Source of the DNA: Bradyrhizobium sp. AUGA SZCCT0283
GTDB lineage: Bacteria; Pseudomonadota; Alphaproteobacteria; Rhizobiales; Xanthobacteraceae
Direction: 5' to 3'
NCBI RefSeq assembly: GCF_018130385.1
Contig: NZ_JAFCLU010000004.1
Location: 1 to 64,000, forward strand
DNA length: 64,000 bases
Shown: positions 1 through 7,893 of the stretch, in pieces
Layout of the letters: each line of letters starts with the position of its first letter
Numbering within the stretch: position 1 is the first letter of the stretch
Made by a program: the position numbers and the translations under genes
Notes under the pieces: generated by a model
Database searches by the model: none
Seen by the model: the letters and a program-made list of their open reading frames with translations, nothing else
Told to the model about the DNA's origin: nothing

Positions 1-62
1 TCGACGCCTTCACACCCGAAGAATGCGCCAACTACCTTAAAAACTCAGGTTATCGAAGCTAA
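1..62 (+). CDS. IS630-family transposase, C-terminal end only (cut by window edge)
   Basis: Reading from base 3 gives a short open C-terminus, DAFTPEECANYLKNSGYRS, ending in TAA at 60-62. The FTPEECANY pattern followed by a G-Y end is the typical tail of IS630-type DDE transposases. Only the last 19 codons lie in the window, so I cannot say whether the element is intact. It is followed after about 40 bases by a palindromic repeat, so the right end of the insertion sequence should lie between about 63 and 102. Confidence 0.6.
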   Translation, partial: DAFTPEECANYLKNSGYRS

Positions 63-102
63 TGCCATCACGCTTTAGAAGGCGTTTCGACAGTGGGGCT
101 TT

Positions 103-220
103 CATCCTTCGAGATGCATCGCTTCGCGATGCTCCTCAGGATGAGGTCTGAGAACCAGGCGAGGTTTGAGACCCTCATGGTGAGGAGCGCGGCGAAGCGG
201 CGCGTCTCGAACCATGAAGG
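103..220. repeat. Intergenic palindromic repeat, family A (double hairpin)
   Basis: Two hairpin modules side by side. One runs from CATCCTTCGAGA to CTCCTCAGGATGAGG. The other runs from CCCTCATGGTGAGGAG to TCTCGAACCATGA. The same two modules, in either order, recur at 4577, 6739, 15102, 34181, 35631, 44178, 57430 and 59126. They lie between genes only and probably fold in RNA. Confidence 0.85.
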
Positions 221-235
221 CCCGTGGCCCGTCCG

Positions 236-1459
236 CTAATCTGCCGCCTTCGTCACGATCCGGATTTCCGAGGTCAGCGTCCGGTGCACCGGGCACTTGT
301 CGGCAATCTCCATCAAGCGCTTGCGCTGATCGGCATCCAGCGCGCCCTCGATCGAGATGACACGATCGATCTGATCCAGCATGCCCTCGCGGGTTTCGCA
401 TTCGGCGCAATCTTCCGCGTGAATCTTGCTGTGCTTGAGCGTCACCGTGATGCGCTCGACGGGCAGCGATTTGCGGTCGGCATACATCCGCATCGTCATC
501 GACGTGCAGGCGCCAAGGCCGGCGAGAACGAAATCATACGGCCCGGGTCCGCTATCCTGGCCGCCGACGGCAACGGGCTCGTCCGCCACCATTTCATGCG
601 GACCTGAGGTGACGATCTGCTGGAACTTGCTGTTGCGGGTTTCGCGCACCACGACGTTGCGAGGCGCCTCGCTCGCGGCAGCGGCGGGCTGCGCTGCGAC
701 CGCCTCGATATAGCGTTCGGCCCAGGCGGCAATGACGCCGGCGACATAGGCCGCGTCGCGCTTGCCGGATAGCAGATGATCCGAGCCCGCCAGCGACACA
801 AAGCTCTTGGGATGCTTGGCCGCGACGAAAATGTTCGTGGCATTGTCGATCCCGACCGTGTCGTCGGTCGGCGAATGCATGATCAGCAGCGCCTTGTGCA
901 GCTTTGCGACGTGCGACATCAGGCTGTGTTCGGCGATATCGTCGAGAAACTCGCGTTTGATGTGAAACGGCCGGCCGGCCAGTTGTACCTCCACCTTGCC
1001 GTGCTTGCGGATGTCCTCGATGCGATCCCTGAACAGATGGGTGACATGGACGGGATCGGAGGGCGCCGCGATGGTCACGACCGCCTTCGCATCCGGAATC
1101 CGTCCGGCGGCAGCGAGGATCGCCGCGCCGCCGAGACTGTGCCCGATCAGGATCGCGGGCGCCCCACGGGTTTCACGCAAATGATCGGCAGCGCGGACGA
1201 GATCGGCAACGTTCGAGGAAAAGGTCGAGTTTGCAAAATCGCCTTCGCTGGAGCCGAGGCCGGTAAAGTCGAAACGCAATATTGCAATCCCTTTCGCGGC
1301 CAGCGCGGTCGCGATGCGTTTCGCCGCCAGCACGTCCTTGCCGCAGGTGAAGCAATGCGCGAACAGCCCGTAGGCCTGCGCTGGCCCGTCCGGTGTATCC
1401 AGCGCGGCGGCAAGCTGATGGCCGCCTTCGCCGGTGAATTGGAAGCGTTCAGTCGGCAC
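236..1459 (-). CDS. Fusion protein: alpha/beta hydrolase plus OsmC-type peroxidase
   Basis: 407 residues with a GTG start, preceded by GGGGAG about 9 bases upstream. Residues about 1-255 form an alpha/beta hydrolase, with the nucleophile elbow GHSLGG (Ser108) and likely acid and base near Asp200 and His228. Residues about 268-403 form an OsmC/Ohr domain with the two redox cysteines, Cys318 (LGACTS) and Cys389 (DKCPVH). OsmC proteins reduce organic hydroperoxides, while the substrate of the hydrolase part is unknown. An alanine-rich linker (about 255-266) joins the halves. This fusion is known in proteobacteria. It lies 29 bases downstream of the sulfite-oxidase-like gene on the same strand and may be co-transcribed with it. 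Confidence 0.88.
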   Translation of the reverse strand: MPTERFQFTGEGGHQLAAALDTPDGPAQAYGLFAHCFTCGKDVLAAKRIATALAAKGIAILRFDFTGLGSSEGDFANSTFSSNVADLVRAADHLRETRGAPAILIGHSLGGAAILAAAGRIPDAKAVVTIAAPSDPVHVTHLFRDRIEDIRKHGKVEVQLAGRPFHIKREFLDDIAEHSLMSHVAKLHKALLIMHSPTDDTVGIDNATNIFVAAKHPKSFVSLAGSDHLLSGKRDAAYVAGVIAAWAERYIEAVAAQPAAAASEAPRNVVVRETRNSKFQQIVTSGPHEMVADEPVAVGGQDSGPGPYDFVLAGLGACTSMTMRMYADRKSLPVERITVTLKHSKIHAEDCAECETREGMLDQIDRVISIEGALDADQRKRLMEIADKCPVHRTLTSEIRIVTKAAD

Positions 1460-1488
1460 GGGCGTTCTCCCCAGTCAATGTTGCGGCT

Positions 1489-2154
1489 TTAGTCGGCTGA
1501 ATATCTCTGTTCCTGCCACGGATCGCCGCGGTTATGGTAGCCGCGGACTTCCCAGTAGCCCGGCGCATCCTCTGCAAGAAATTCGATGCTCTGCAGCCAC
1601 TTCGCGCTTTTCCAGAAATAGAGATGCGGCACCACCAGCCGCACCGGGCCGCCATGCTCCTGTTCCAGCGGCGCACCCGACCAGCTATGGACGAGGATTG
1701 CGTCCTCGGCGGCGAAATCCTCCAGCGCCAGGTTGGTGGTGTAGCCGTCATGGGAATGCAGCACTACGAACCGCGCTTCCTCGTGCGGCTGGCAGGCATC
1801 GAGCAGATCGCGCGTTGCCAACCCCTCCCACTGATTGTCGTAGCGCGACCAGGTAGTGACACAGTGAATGTCGGATACGAACTTGCTCTGCGGCTGCGCG
1901 GAAAACTGCGTAAAGTCCCAGAAGATCGGATTTTCGACCGCGCCATAAATATCGAGCCGCCAGCGCTCGCGCGAAATGTTCGGCGTCAGCCCGAGATCAA
2001 GCGTCGGCCAATCCCTGGTCAGATGCTGGCCCGGCGGCAGCCGCGCTTCTTCAGGTCGCGAAACTTTTCCGGTGAGAAACTTCCCCTCACGCGCCCAGCG
2101 CGCCTTGCTGCGCGTCAGCTTGCTTTCCCGCGGCGGCTCGTTCTCGTCGGCCAT
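1489..2154 (-). CDS. Sulfite oxidase-like molybdopterin oxidoreductase
   Basis: 221 residues, ATG start. It matches the oxidoreductase molybdopterin-binding (SUOX/MsrP-like) fold. The Mo-ligand cysteine is Cys98 in the segment SDIHCVTTWSR, followed by the W-x-G-L-x-T-x-D-L-L region and an HGGPVRLVVPHLYFWKSAKW segment typical of the family. No signal peptide is visible, so it is probably cytoplasmic, unlike MsrP. It has no dimerisation domain, which places it in the short sulfite-oxidase-like group. The physiological substrate cannot be read from sequence. It ends 29 bases before the hydrolase-OsmC gene and starts 22 bases after the amidase gene, so the three genes may form one transcript. Confidence 0.85.
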   Translation of the reverse strand: MADENEPPRESKLTRSKARWAREGKFLTGKVSRPEEARLPPGQHLTRDWPTLDLGLTPNISRERWRLDIYGAVENPIFWDFTQFSAQPQSKFVSDIHCVTTWSRYDNQWEGLATRDLLDACQPHEEARFVVLHSHDGYTTNLALEDFAAEDAILVHSWSGAPLEQEHGGPVRLVVPHLYFWKSAKWLQSIEFLAEDAPGYWEVRGYHNRGDPWQEQRYSAD

Positions 2155-2176
2155 ATTCCCTCCATTTCGGCGCTCT

Positions 2177-3598
2177 CTATTTCGGCGCCCGCGGATCGAT
2201 CGGGGTCGTGCCGCGCAGGCCCAGAATGTCCTCGAGCGCCTTGGCCCCCGCCAGCAACTGCGCCTCGCCGCGCGGCGGCGCCACCACCTGGAGCCCGACC
2301 GGAAGGCCCGAGGCGGTAAAGCCGCACGGCAAGGACAGCGCGGGGCAGCACACCAGCGTGATCGCGTAGACGATGCCGAGCCATTCGACGTAATTGTCGA
2401 ACTTCTTGCCGGCGCATTCAGCGACGTAGCGGTTCTCGACCGGGAACGGCGGCACGATCGTGGCGGGCGTCAGCAACAGATCGTATTTGTCGAAAAATTC
2501 CAGCGTGCGCGCGGTCATGGCGACGCGCTGTGCTTCGGCGCGTTCGAGCTGCTCGACCGTCAGCTTCAGGCCTTCCTCGATGTTCCAGATCACCTCGGGC
2601 TTGAGCAGGTCGCGCTTCGAGCGCAGCAGCGCCGCCTTGGACAGCGCGAAGTCGAACGCGCGCAGCACGTGGAAGCATTCATGGGCTTCGCGCAGGTCGG
2701 GATGGGCTTCCTCGACGATGGCGCCGGCTTCCGCAAAGCGCTGCGCGGCCTTGCGGGTGATGGCCGCGACTTCAGGATCGACCGGCGTGATGCCGAGATC
2801 GGGCGAATAGGCGACGCGCTTCGGCTTGCTGCCGGAACGGGCGGCGGACAGAAACGATGTCGGCAGCACCGGCAGCGAAAGCGGATCGGCGGGATGCTCG
2901 CCGCTCATGGCATCGAGCAGCAACGCCACGTCTTCCACATTGCGCGCCATCGGGCCCTGGACACCGAGATTGCGATCGACCGCCGCGACGACCGTATGCG
3001 CGACGCGGCCGATGCTGGGGCGCATGCCGACGATGCCGCAGAAGCTCGCGGGGTTGCGTAAGCTACCGCCCATGTCGGAGCCGTGCGCGAGCCACGCGGT
3101 GCCGGTGGCGAGCGCCACCGCCGCGCCGCCCGACGAGCCGGCGGCGGAGCGGGACGTGTCCCAGGGATTACGCGTCGGGCCGAACACTTCGTTGAAGGTG
3201 TTGGCGCCGGCGCCGAATTCCGGCGTGTTCGACTTGGCGTAGATCACCCCGCCACTGCTTTCGAGATGCTCGACCAGGATATCCGACTTCGCCGGGATAT
3301 TATCCTTGTAGATCGGTGAGCCTTGCGTGGTCAGAACATCAGCGACATTGGTGAGGTCCTTGATCGGGATCGGCAGCCCCGCGAGCAGCCCGCGCTCGCC
3401 GGCCGGCTTCTTCATCAGCGCGGTGGCGTGCTGGCGGGCGCGATCGAAGCACAGCGTCGGCAGCGCGTTGACCTTGCCGTCGACCTCGGCGATGCGTTTT
3501 TCCAGCACGTCGAGCAGGTCGAGCGGGGTGACTTCGCCCGATTTCAGCTTGCCGACGATGGCACACGCCGTCTCACGCACCAGCCCCTGATCCGCCAC
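2177..3598 (-). CDS. Amidase (amidase signature family)
   Basis: 473 residues from a GTG at 3596-3598. I chose this start because GGAG lies 8 bases upstream and homology begins here; the frame stays open far upstream but that part does not read as protein. The Ser-cisSer-Lys triad is visible: Lys80 (PIPIKDLTN), cis-Ser155 (GSSGG) and nucleophile Ser179 (GSDMGGSLR). The 24-residue spacing of the two serines matches the family. Such enzymes hydrolyse carboxamides to acid and ammonia; the substrate here is unknown. It is divergent from the esterase gene at 3704, with 105 bases between them. Confidence 0.9.
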   Translation of the reverse strand: MADQGLVRETACAIVGKLKSGEVTPLDLLDVLEKRIAEVDGKVNALPTLCFDRARQHATALMKKPAGERGLLAGLPIPIKDLTNVADVLTTQGSPIYKDNIPAKSDILVEHLESSGGVIYAKSNTPEFGAGANTFNEVFGPTRNPWDTSRSAAGSSGGAAVALATGTAWLAHGSDMGGSLRNPASFCGIVGMRPSIGRVAHTVVAAVDRNLGVQGPMARNVEDVALLLDAMSGEHPADPLSLPVLPTSFLSAARSGSKPKRVAYSPDLGITPVDPEVAAITRKAAQRFAEAGAIVEEAHPDLREAHECFHVLRAFDFALSKAALLRSKRDLLKPEVIWNIEEGLKLTVEQLERAEAQRVAMTARTLEFFDKYDLLLTPATIVPPFPVENRYVAECAGKKFDNYVEWLGIVYAITLVCCPALSLPCGFTASGLPVGLQVVAPPRGEAQLLAGAKALEDILGLRGTTPIDPRAPK

Positions 3599-3703
3599 TT
3601 CGCTATCTCCATTCGTTTCCGTTTCCTGGTCGCAGATGGTGCTGTAGAACATTTTGCGGCAAAGTGGAAACGCACCAGAGTTGTGGCCGACCGGAGATAT
3701 TGC

Positions 3704-4555
3704 ATGACGACATTGTTTTCTGCGCTGGACTGGCGCGCGATGAGCCAGGAGGCGCGGGACCTCGGACTCAACAACGGCGTCGCCGTGCCCGGCAGTGCCG
3801 AGATGGTCGCCGGCTGGGAGCAGCGCTCCGCCGACATGCGCAAGCGTTTCCCCGGGCATCTCGACCTGCGGTATGGGCCGCGCGAGCGCAACCGGATCGA
3901 TTTCCTGAAAGCGGCCGACGGCGCGCCGACGCTGCTGTTTATCCACGGCGGCTACTGGCAGGCGCGGGCGAAGGAGGTTTTTACCGTAATGGCCGAAGGG
4001 CCGATGACGCATGGCATCAACGTCGCGCTGATCGGCTACACGCTGGCGCCGGAGGCCACGCTGGACGAAATCGTCGCTGAGATCCACGCCGGGATCGATT
4101 ACCTCACCGGACAATTGCCGGTGCTTGGCGCCGCTGCCGGCGGCATCGTGGTATCGGGCTGGTCCGCCGGCGGGCACCTGACCTCGATGGCGCTGTCGCA
4201 TCCGAGGGTGAGAGCGGGGATGGCGATCTCGGGCATCTACGATCTCGAACCGATCCGCCATTCCTATCTCAACGAGAAGCTGCGGGCGGATGAAGCAACC
4301 TGTCGCCGCAACTCGCCGATGCTGCAGGAGGGCGGTCCGTTAAAACCGCTGTCGCTGGTGGTCGGCAGCGCCGAACTGCCGCTGCTGCGCAAGCAGACCG
4401 CCGACTTCGCCGGCCACCGCGCGCGATATGGATTGCCGGTAACGTACGAGGAAATTCCCGATGCGAACCACTTCACCGTCATGTACGAGATGATGTCGCC
4501 GAAGGGGAGGATCACGACGCTGATCCGGCAGTTGTTCGAGCGGACGACGGGTTAA
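3704..4555 (+). CDS. Alpha/beta hydrolase, esterase/kynurenine formamidase-like
   Basis: 283 residues. The ATG at 3704 has GGAG 7 bases upstream; the open frame upstream of it overlaps the divergent amidase and is not coding. The oxyanion motif HGGYWQ and the nucleophile elbow GWSAGG place it in the HGGxW group of alpha/beta hydrolases that includes bacterial kynurenine formamidase-like esterases. The acid and His are likely in GSAELP and DANHFTV near the C-terminus. The role is hydrolysis of an ester or N-formyl bond in the cytoplasm. No kynurenine pathway genes are nearby, so I do not assign the KynB function. Confidence 0.82.
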   Translation: MTTLFSALDWRAMSQEARDLGLNNGVAVPGSAEMVAGWEQRSADMRKRFPGHLDLRYGPRERNRIDFLKAADGAPTLLFIHGGYWQARAKEVFTVMAEGPMTHGINVALIGYTLAPEATLDEIVAEIHAGIDYLTGQLPVLGAAAGGIVVSGWSAGGHLTSMALSHPRVRAGMAISGIYDLEPIRHSYLNEKLRADEATCRRNSPMLQEGGPLKPLSLVVGSAELPLLRKQTADFAGHRARYGLPVTYEEIPDANHFTVMYEMMSPKGRITTLIRQLFERTTG

Positions 4556-4576
4556 GTGTCGCGCCGACGCCTGCCA

Positions 4577-4680
4577 GACCCTCATGGTGAGGAGGCGCGA
4601 TAGCGCCGTCTCGAACCATGAGAGCCCGTGGCCCATCCTTCGAGACGCATCGCTTCGCGATGCTCCTCAGGATGAGGTCT
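4577..4680. repeat. Intergenic palindromic repeat, family A
   Basis: This copy has the CCCTCATGGTGAGGAG...TCTCGAACCATGAG module followed by CATCCTTCGAGACG...GCTCCTCAGGATGAGG. It sits between two convergent genes, where it could serve as a bidirectional terminator. Confidence 0.85.
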
Positions 4681-4698
4681 GTGGGTGCTGCAAGCAGC

Positions 4699-5475
4699 CT
4701 AACCCCACCCCGCCGTATGCCCGCCATCCACCGTAAAGATAACCCCCGACGTATATCCCGACCGGTCCGACGCCAGGAACGCCATGAGGTCACCGATCTC
4801 GCGCGCATGCGCAGGCCGGCCGAGCGGCATGTTTTTCTGGAATTCCTTGTAGCGGTTCTCGTCGCCGAACTGGTTCTTGGCCCGCATCTTCAACAGCGTA
4901 ACGTGGCGGTCGGTGCCGACGGGGCCGGGATTGATGCCGACCACGCGGATATTGTCGGCGAGGCTCTTGCCACCGAGTGCGCGGGTGAGCGCCATCAGCG
5001 CGGCGTTGCCGGCGCTGCCGCAGATGTAGTTGGCGTCGAACTTTTCGCCGGCCGCGCCGATGTCGTTGATGATGACGCCATGCCCACGCGCCTTCATCTG
5101 CGCATAGATCGTGCGGGTGAGATTGATGTAGCCGAACACCTTGAGCTCCCAGGCGTGACGCCAGGTCGCCTCGTCGATCTTGTCGATCGAGCCGCCCGGG
5201 ATGTCGCCGGCATTGTTGACGAGGATGTCGATATCGGCGGCCTCCTTGGCGAGCCTTGCGATGTCCTCGCCCTTGCGCAGGTCGACGACATGGGCGGTCG
5301 CGCCAATCTGGTGCGCCGAACGCAGCCGCTCGGCGAGCGCCTTCAACTGCTCGCCGTTGCGGGCGGCCAGCATGACGTCGCAGCCTTCTTCGGCAAAGGC
5401 TTCGGCCGCAGCCGCGCCAATGCCCTTGGAGGCGCCGGTGATCAGGACACGCTTGCCGCGCAGATGCAGATCCAT
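4699..5475 (-). CDS. SDR-family oxidoreductase with altered active site
   Basis: 258 residues from the ATG at 5473-5475. The Rossmann motif TGASKGIG (residues 13-20) and NNAG (87-90) are normal for a classical short-chain dehydrogenase/reductase. The active site is unusual. Tyr150 is present in DANYICGSAGNAAL, but no Lys follows at +4, and the usual Ser strand reads VIINDIG. The C-terminal segment ending in GYTSGVIFTVDGGHTAGWG is typical. It probably binds NAD(P), but whether it performs the standard reaction is open. The gene is divergent from the tartrate dehydrogenase gene, with 176 bases between their start codons. Confidence 0.82.
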   Translation of the reverse strand: MDLHLRGKRVLITGASKGIGAAAAEAFAEEGCDVMLAARNGEQLKALAERLRSAHQIGATAHVVDLRKGEDIARLAKEAADIDILVNNAGDIPGGSIDKIDEATWRHAWELKVFGYINLTRTIYAQMKARGHGVIINDIGAAGEKFDANYICGSAGNAALMALTRALGGKSLADNIRVVGINPGPVGTDRHVTLLKMRAKNQFGDENRYKEFQKNMPLGRPAHAREIGDLMAFLASDRSGYTSGVIFTVDGGHTAGWG

Positions 5476-5651
5476 GGAATTTCTCGCTTGGGTGAGGGGA
5501 GGTAGAAAGAGGGGGCCGCAAATTGTTAGGCTTGCGGCGTCATGGCGGTCAACATTGCAGTGCAGCGTTGCGCAAGGGGCAGGTTTGGTCCATTGCAAGG
5601 CAATCAAATAACCGGCATTAGCCGCCTGACAAACAGCCAAGGAAACTCTCG

Positions 5652-6731
5652 ATGAGCAGCGCCAAAAAGCAGTATCGGATCGCGGTCATTCCCGGCGACG
5701 GCATCGGCAAGGAAGTGGTTCCGGAGGGCCTGCGCGTGCTGGAGGCGGCGGCGAAAAAGCACGGCGTGTCGGTTCATTTCGATCATTTCGACTTCGCGTC
5801 CTGGGACTATTATGAAAAGCACGGCGAGATGATGCCGGAGGACTGGAAGGCGAAAATCGGCAAGCACGATGCGATCTATTTCGGCGCGGTCGGCTGGCCC
5901 GCGAAAATCCCCGATCACATTTCCCTATGGGGCTCGCTGATCAAGTTTCGGCGCGAGTTCGATCAGTACGTCAATTTGCGCCCGGTGCGGCTGATGCCCG
6001 GCGTGCCGTCGCCGCTCGCCAACCGCAAGCCCGGCGATATCGATTTCTGGGTGGTGCGCGAAAATACCGAGGGCGAATATTCCTCCGTCGGCGGTCGCAT
6101 GTTCCCGGATACCGACCGCGAATTCGTGACGCAACAGACCGTGATGACGCGCATCGGCGTCGACCGCATCCTGAAATTCGCATTCGATCTGGCGCAGTCG
6201 CGGCCGAAGAAGCACCTGACCTCGGCGACAAAGTCCAACGGCATCTCGATCACGATGCCCTATTGGGACGAGCGCGTGGAAGCGATGGCGAAGAGCTATC
6301 CGAAAGTGAAGTGGGACAAGTACCACATCGACATCCTCACCGCGAACTTCGTGCTGCATCCGGACTGGTTCGACGTCGTGGTCGGCTCCAACCTGTTCGG
6401 CGATATCCTCTCCGATCTGGGCCCCGCCTGCACCGGCACCATCGGCATCGCGCCGTCGGGCAACATCAATCCGGAAGGCAATTTCCCGTCGGTGTTCGAG
6501 CCGGTGCACGGCTCGGCGCCCGATATCGCGGGGCAGGGTATCGCCAACCCGATCGGCATGATCTGGTCGGGCGCGATGATGCTGGAGCATCTCGGCGAGA
6601 AGGACGCGGCTCAATCGATCGTCGGCGCCATCGAGCGCACGCTCGGCGAACGCACGCTGCGCACGCGGGACCTCGGCGGCAATGCTGATACGGTCGCGTG
6701 CGGCAAGGCTGTCGCTGAGATGGTGGATTGA
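5652..6731 (+). CDS. ttuC: Tartrate dehydrogenase / D-malate dehydrogenase
   Basis: 359 residues, ATG start with AAGGAAAC about 6 bases upstream. It belongs to the isocitrate/isopropylmalate dehydrogenase family. The N-terminal IAVIPGDGIGKEV and the NAD/metal-binding NLFGDILSDL and EPVHGSAPDIAG segments are clear. The active-site region VRENTEGEYSSVGG resembles the tartrate dehydrogenase/decarboxylase branch (TtuC/DmlA type) more than LeuB. The enzyme oxidises L-tartrate, meso-tartrate or D-malate with NAD in the cytoplasm. D-malate to pyruvate is the alternative physiological role. The downstream repeat may end the transcript. Confidence 0.88.
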   Translation: MSSAKKQYRIAVIPGDGIGKEVVPEGLRVLEAAAKKHGVSVHFDHFDFASWDYYEKHGEMMPEDWKAKIGKHDAIYFGAVGWPAKIPDHISLWGSLIKFRREFDQYVNLRPVRLMPGVPSPLANRKPGDIDFWVVRENTEGEYSSVGGRMFPDTDREFVTQQTVMTRIGVDRILKFAFDLAQSRPKKHLTSATKSNGISITMPYWDERVEAMAKSYPKVKWDKYHIDILTANFVLHPDWFDVVVGSNLFGDILSDLGPACTGTIGIAPSGNINPEGNFPSVFEPVHGSAPDIAGQGIANPIGMIWSGAMMLEHLGEKDAAQSIVGAIERTLGERTLRTRDLGGNADTVACGKAVAEMVD

Positions 6732-6738
6732 GCTGGCA

Positions 6739-6845
6739 GACCCTCATGGTGAGGAGCGCGGAACGCGTGTCTCGAACCATGAGGGTCCGATCTCACCCGC
6801 GGCCATCCTTCGAGACGACCGCTGCGTGGTCTCCTCAGGTGAGGG
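6739..6845. repeat. Intergenic palindromic repeat, family A
   Basis: Both hairpin modules are present, slightly degenerate in the second (GAGACGACCGCTGCGTGGTCTCC). The bases from about 6846 to 7065 hold no gene that I can see; the stretch drops in GC and contains a short run of A residues near 6957. Confidence 0.8.
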
Positions 6846-7065
6846 CGGAATGTGTGGCAGCGAGCGCTCTACTTCCCTTCTCCCCTTGTGGCAGAGTGCT
6901 GAGCCGAAAAAGCGCAACGATATCAAATCGTAACCGCGCTGATGTAGCCGGTGTAAAAAAGAGAAATGTTGTTGATTTGTCGGCGGCTTGCTGCCGGGAC
7001 ATCGTGTCGATTGCATTTCTCGATGTCCGAGCAAACCCCGCATTGTTCTGCGGGTGTGTCGTTCA

Positions 7066-7890
7066 TTACTCCCGAGGCTGCGACGTGTCCGGCAGAGTCT
7101 TGAGAGCCGCTTCGATTGCCCTTGCGCGCGCAAGGTCTGATTGATCCGCCTCCCTTCCGTCTAGGATTTTCTGTAATTCGACCGCGAGCGCTTTTTCCAA
7201 ATCCTCAAGAAAGAGCGCAAAATCCGTAACCTCGCATTCGTCAATGAACTTTGCATCCTTTGGCAATGCAGCTTTTAATATCTCTCTGAGGCGATCCAGC
7301 TTTACTAATTTGCTGACATTTGACAGCCCATGCTCAAGACCCTTGATCATTGTGAAATGCATCAACACTGTAGTCTGGTAGGCGTGGAAATAGGCCCAAG
7401 CGAGAGGTGAAAGATAAAGCTGCTCTGCCCGAGCGGAGAGATTCGGAGACACCTCTTTAGGTGCAATCCCTGCTATCGCGCCGAAAAATCTCTGTAGATT
7501 TGGATGCGAGGCGTCTGCTTCCACCACTTTCAAATCGATGCGCATGAACATCTCGGAAACGAGCCGGTAAGGCGCGAGAGTGCCCATTGCTGCCCAAGTG
7601 TTGTCGACCGCTAGAAATCGCCGCTTGTCAAGAAGTTCGCCCCGCTTACCAGCTCCGCTGAACACCTGCGCGCGCAAAGTGGAAATTTCCGTTTCGCTCA
7701 TTCGTAGTTCGCTTCGTAGTTTTTCAATCTTTTGATCGAATTTATGCTGCACACCTCGCTCGATCTGCGCGATGAACCACTTCCTGCCCGCCAATGTTAT
7801 TATTGGAAGCGCTATTGAAATCCCCAACGCCAATAACGACAGCCAATCGGCACGTGTCACGTAAAACAACCCCTTCGCAATATCGCCCAT
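7066..7890 (-). CDS. Membrane-anchored protein of unknown function
   Basis: 274 residues, ATG start 3 bases after the stop of the broken ATPase gene upstream, so the two were probably one transcript. One membrane segment lies near residues 15-35 (WLSLLALGISIALPIITLAG). A basic, coiled-coil-like helix follows (about 38-75, KIEKLRSELRMSETEISTLR), then a soluble, mostly helical domain. I recognise no motif. Codon use is less G/C-rich at third positions than in the neighbours, which suggests acquisition by transfer. The frame is intact although its partner gene is broken. It may be a helper of the AlbA/ATPase protein, but that is inference from spacing only. Confidence 0.7.
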   Translation of the reverse strand: MGDIAKGLFYVTRADWLSLLALGISIALPIITLAGRKWFIAQIERGVQHKFDQKIEKLRSELRMSETEISTLRAQVFSGAGKRGELLDKRRFLAVDNTWAAMGTLAPYRLVSEMFMRIDLKVVEADASHPNLQRFFGAIAGIAPKEVSPNLSARAEQLYLSPLAWAYFHAYQTTVLMHFTMIKGLEHGLSNVSKLVKLDRLREILKAALPKDAKFIDECEVTDFALFLEDLEKALAVELQKILDGREADQSDLARARAIEAALKTLPDTSQPRE

Positions 7891-7893
7891 GGC

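Noticed and set aside
2177..4261. 694-residue open frame on the minus strand
   Set aside because: The first 220 residues overlap the esterase gene on the other strand and look like its shadow. The amidase starts at the GTG at 3598 with a good ribosome site.
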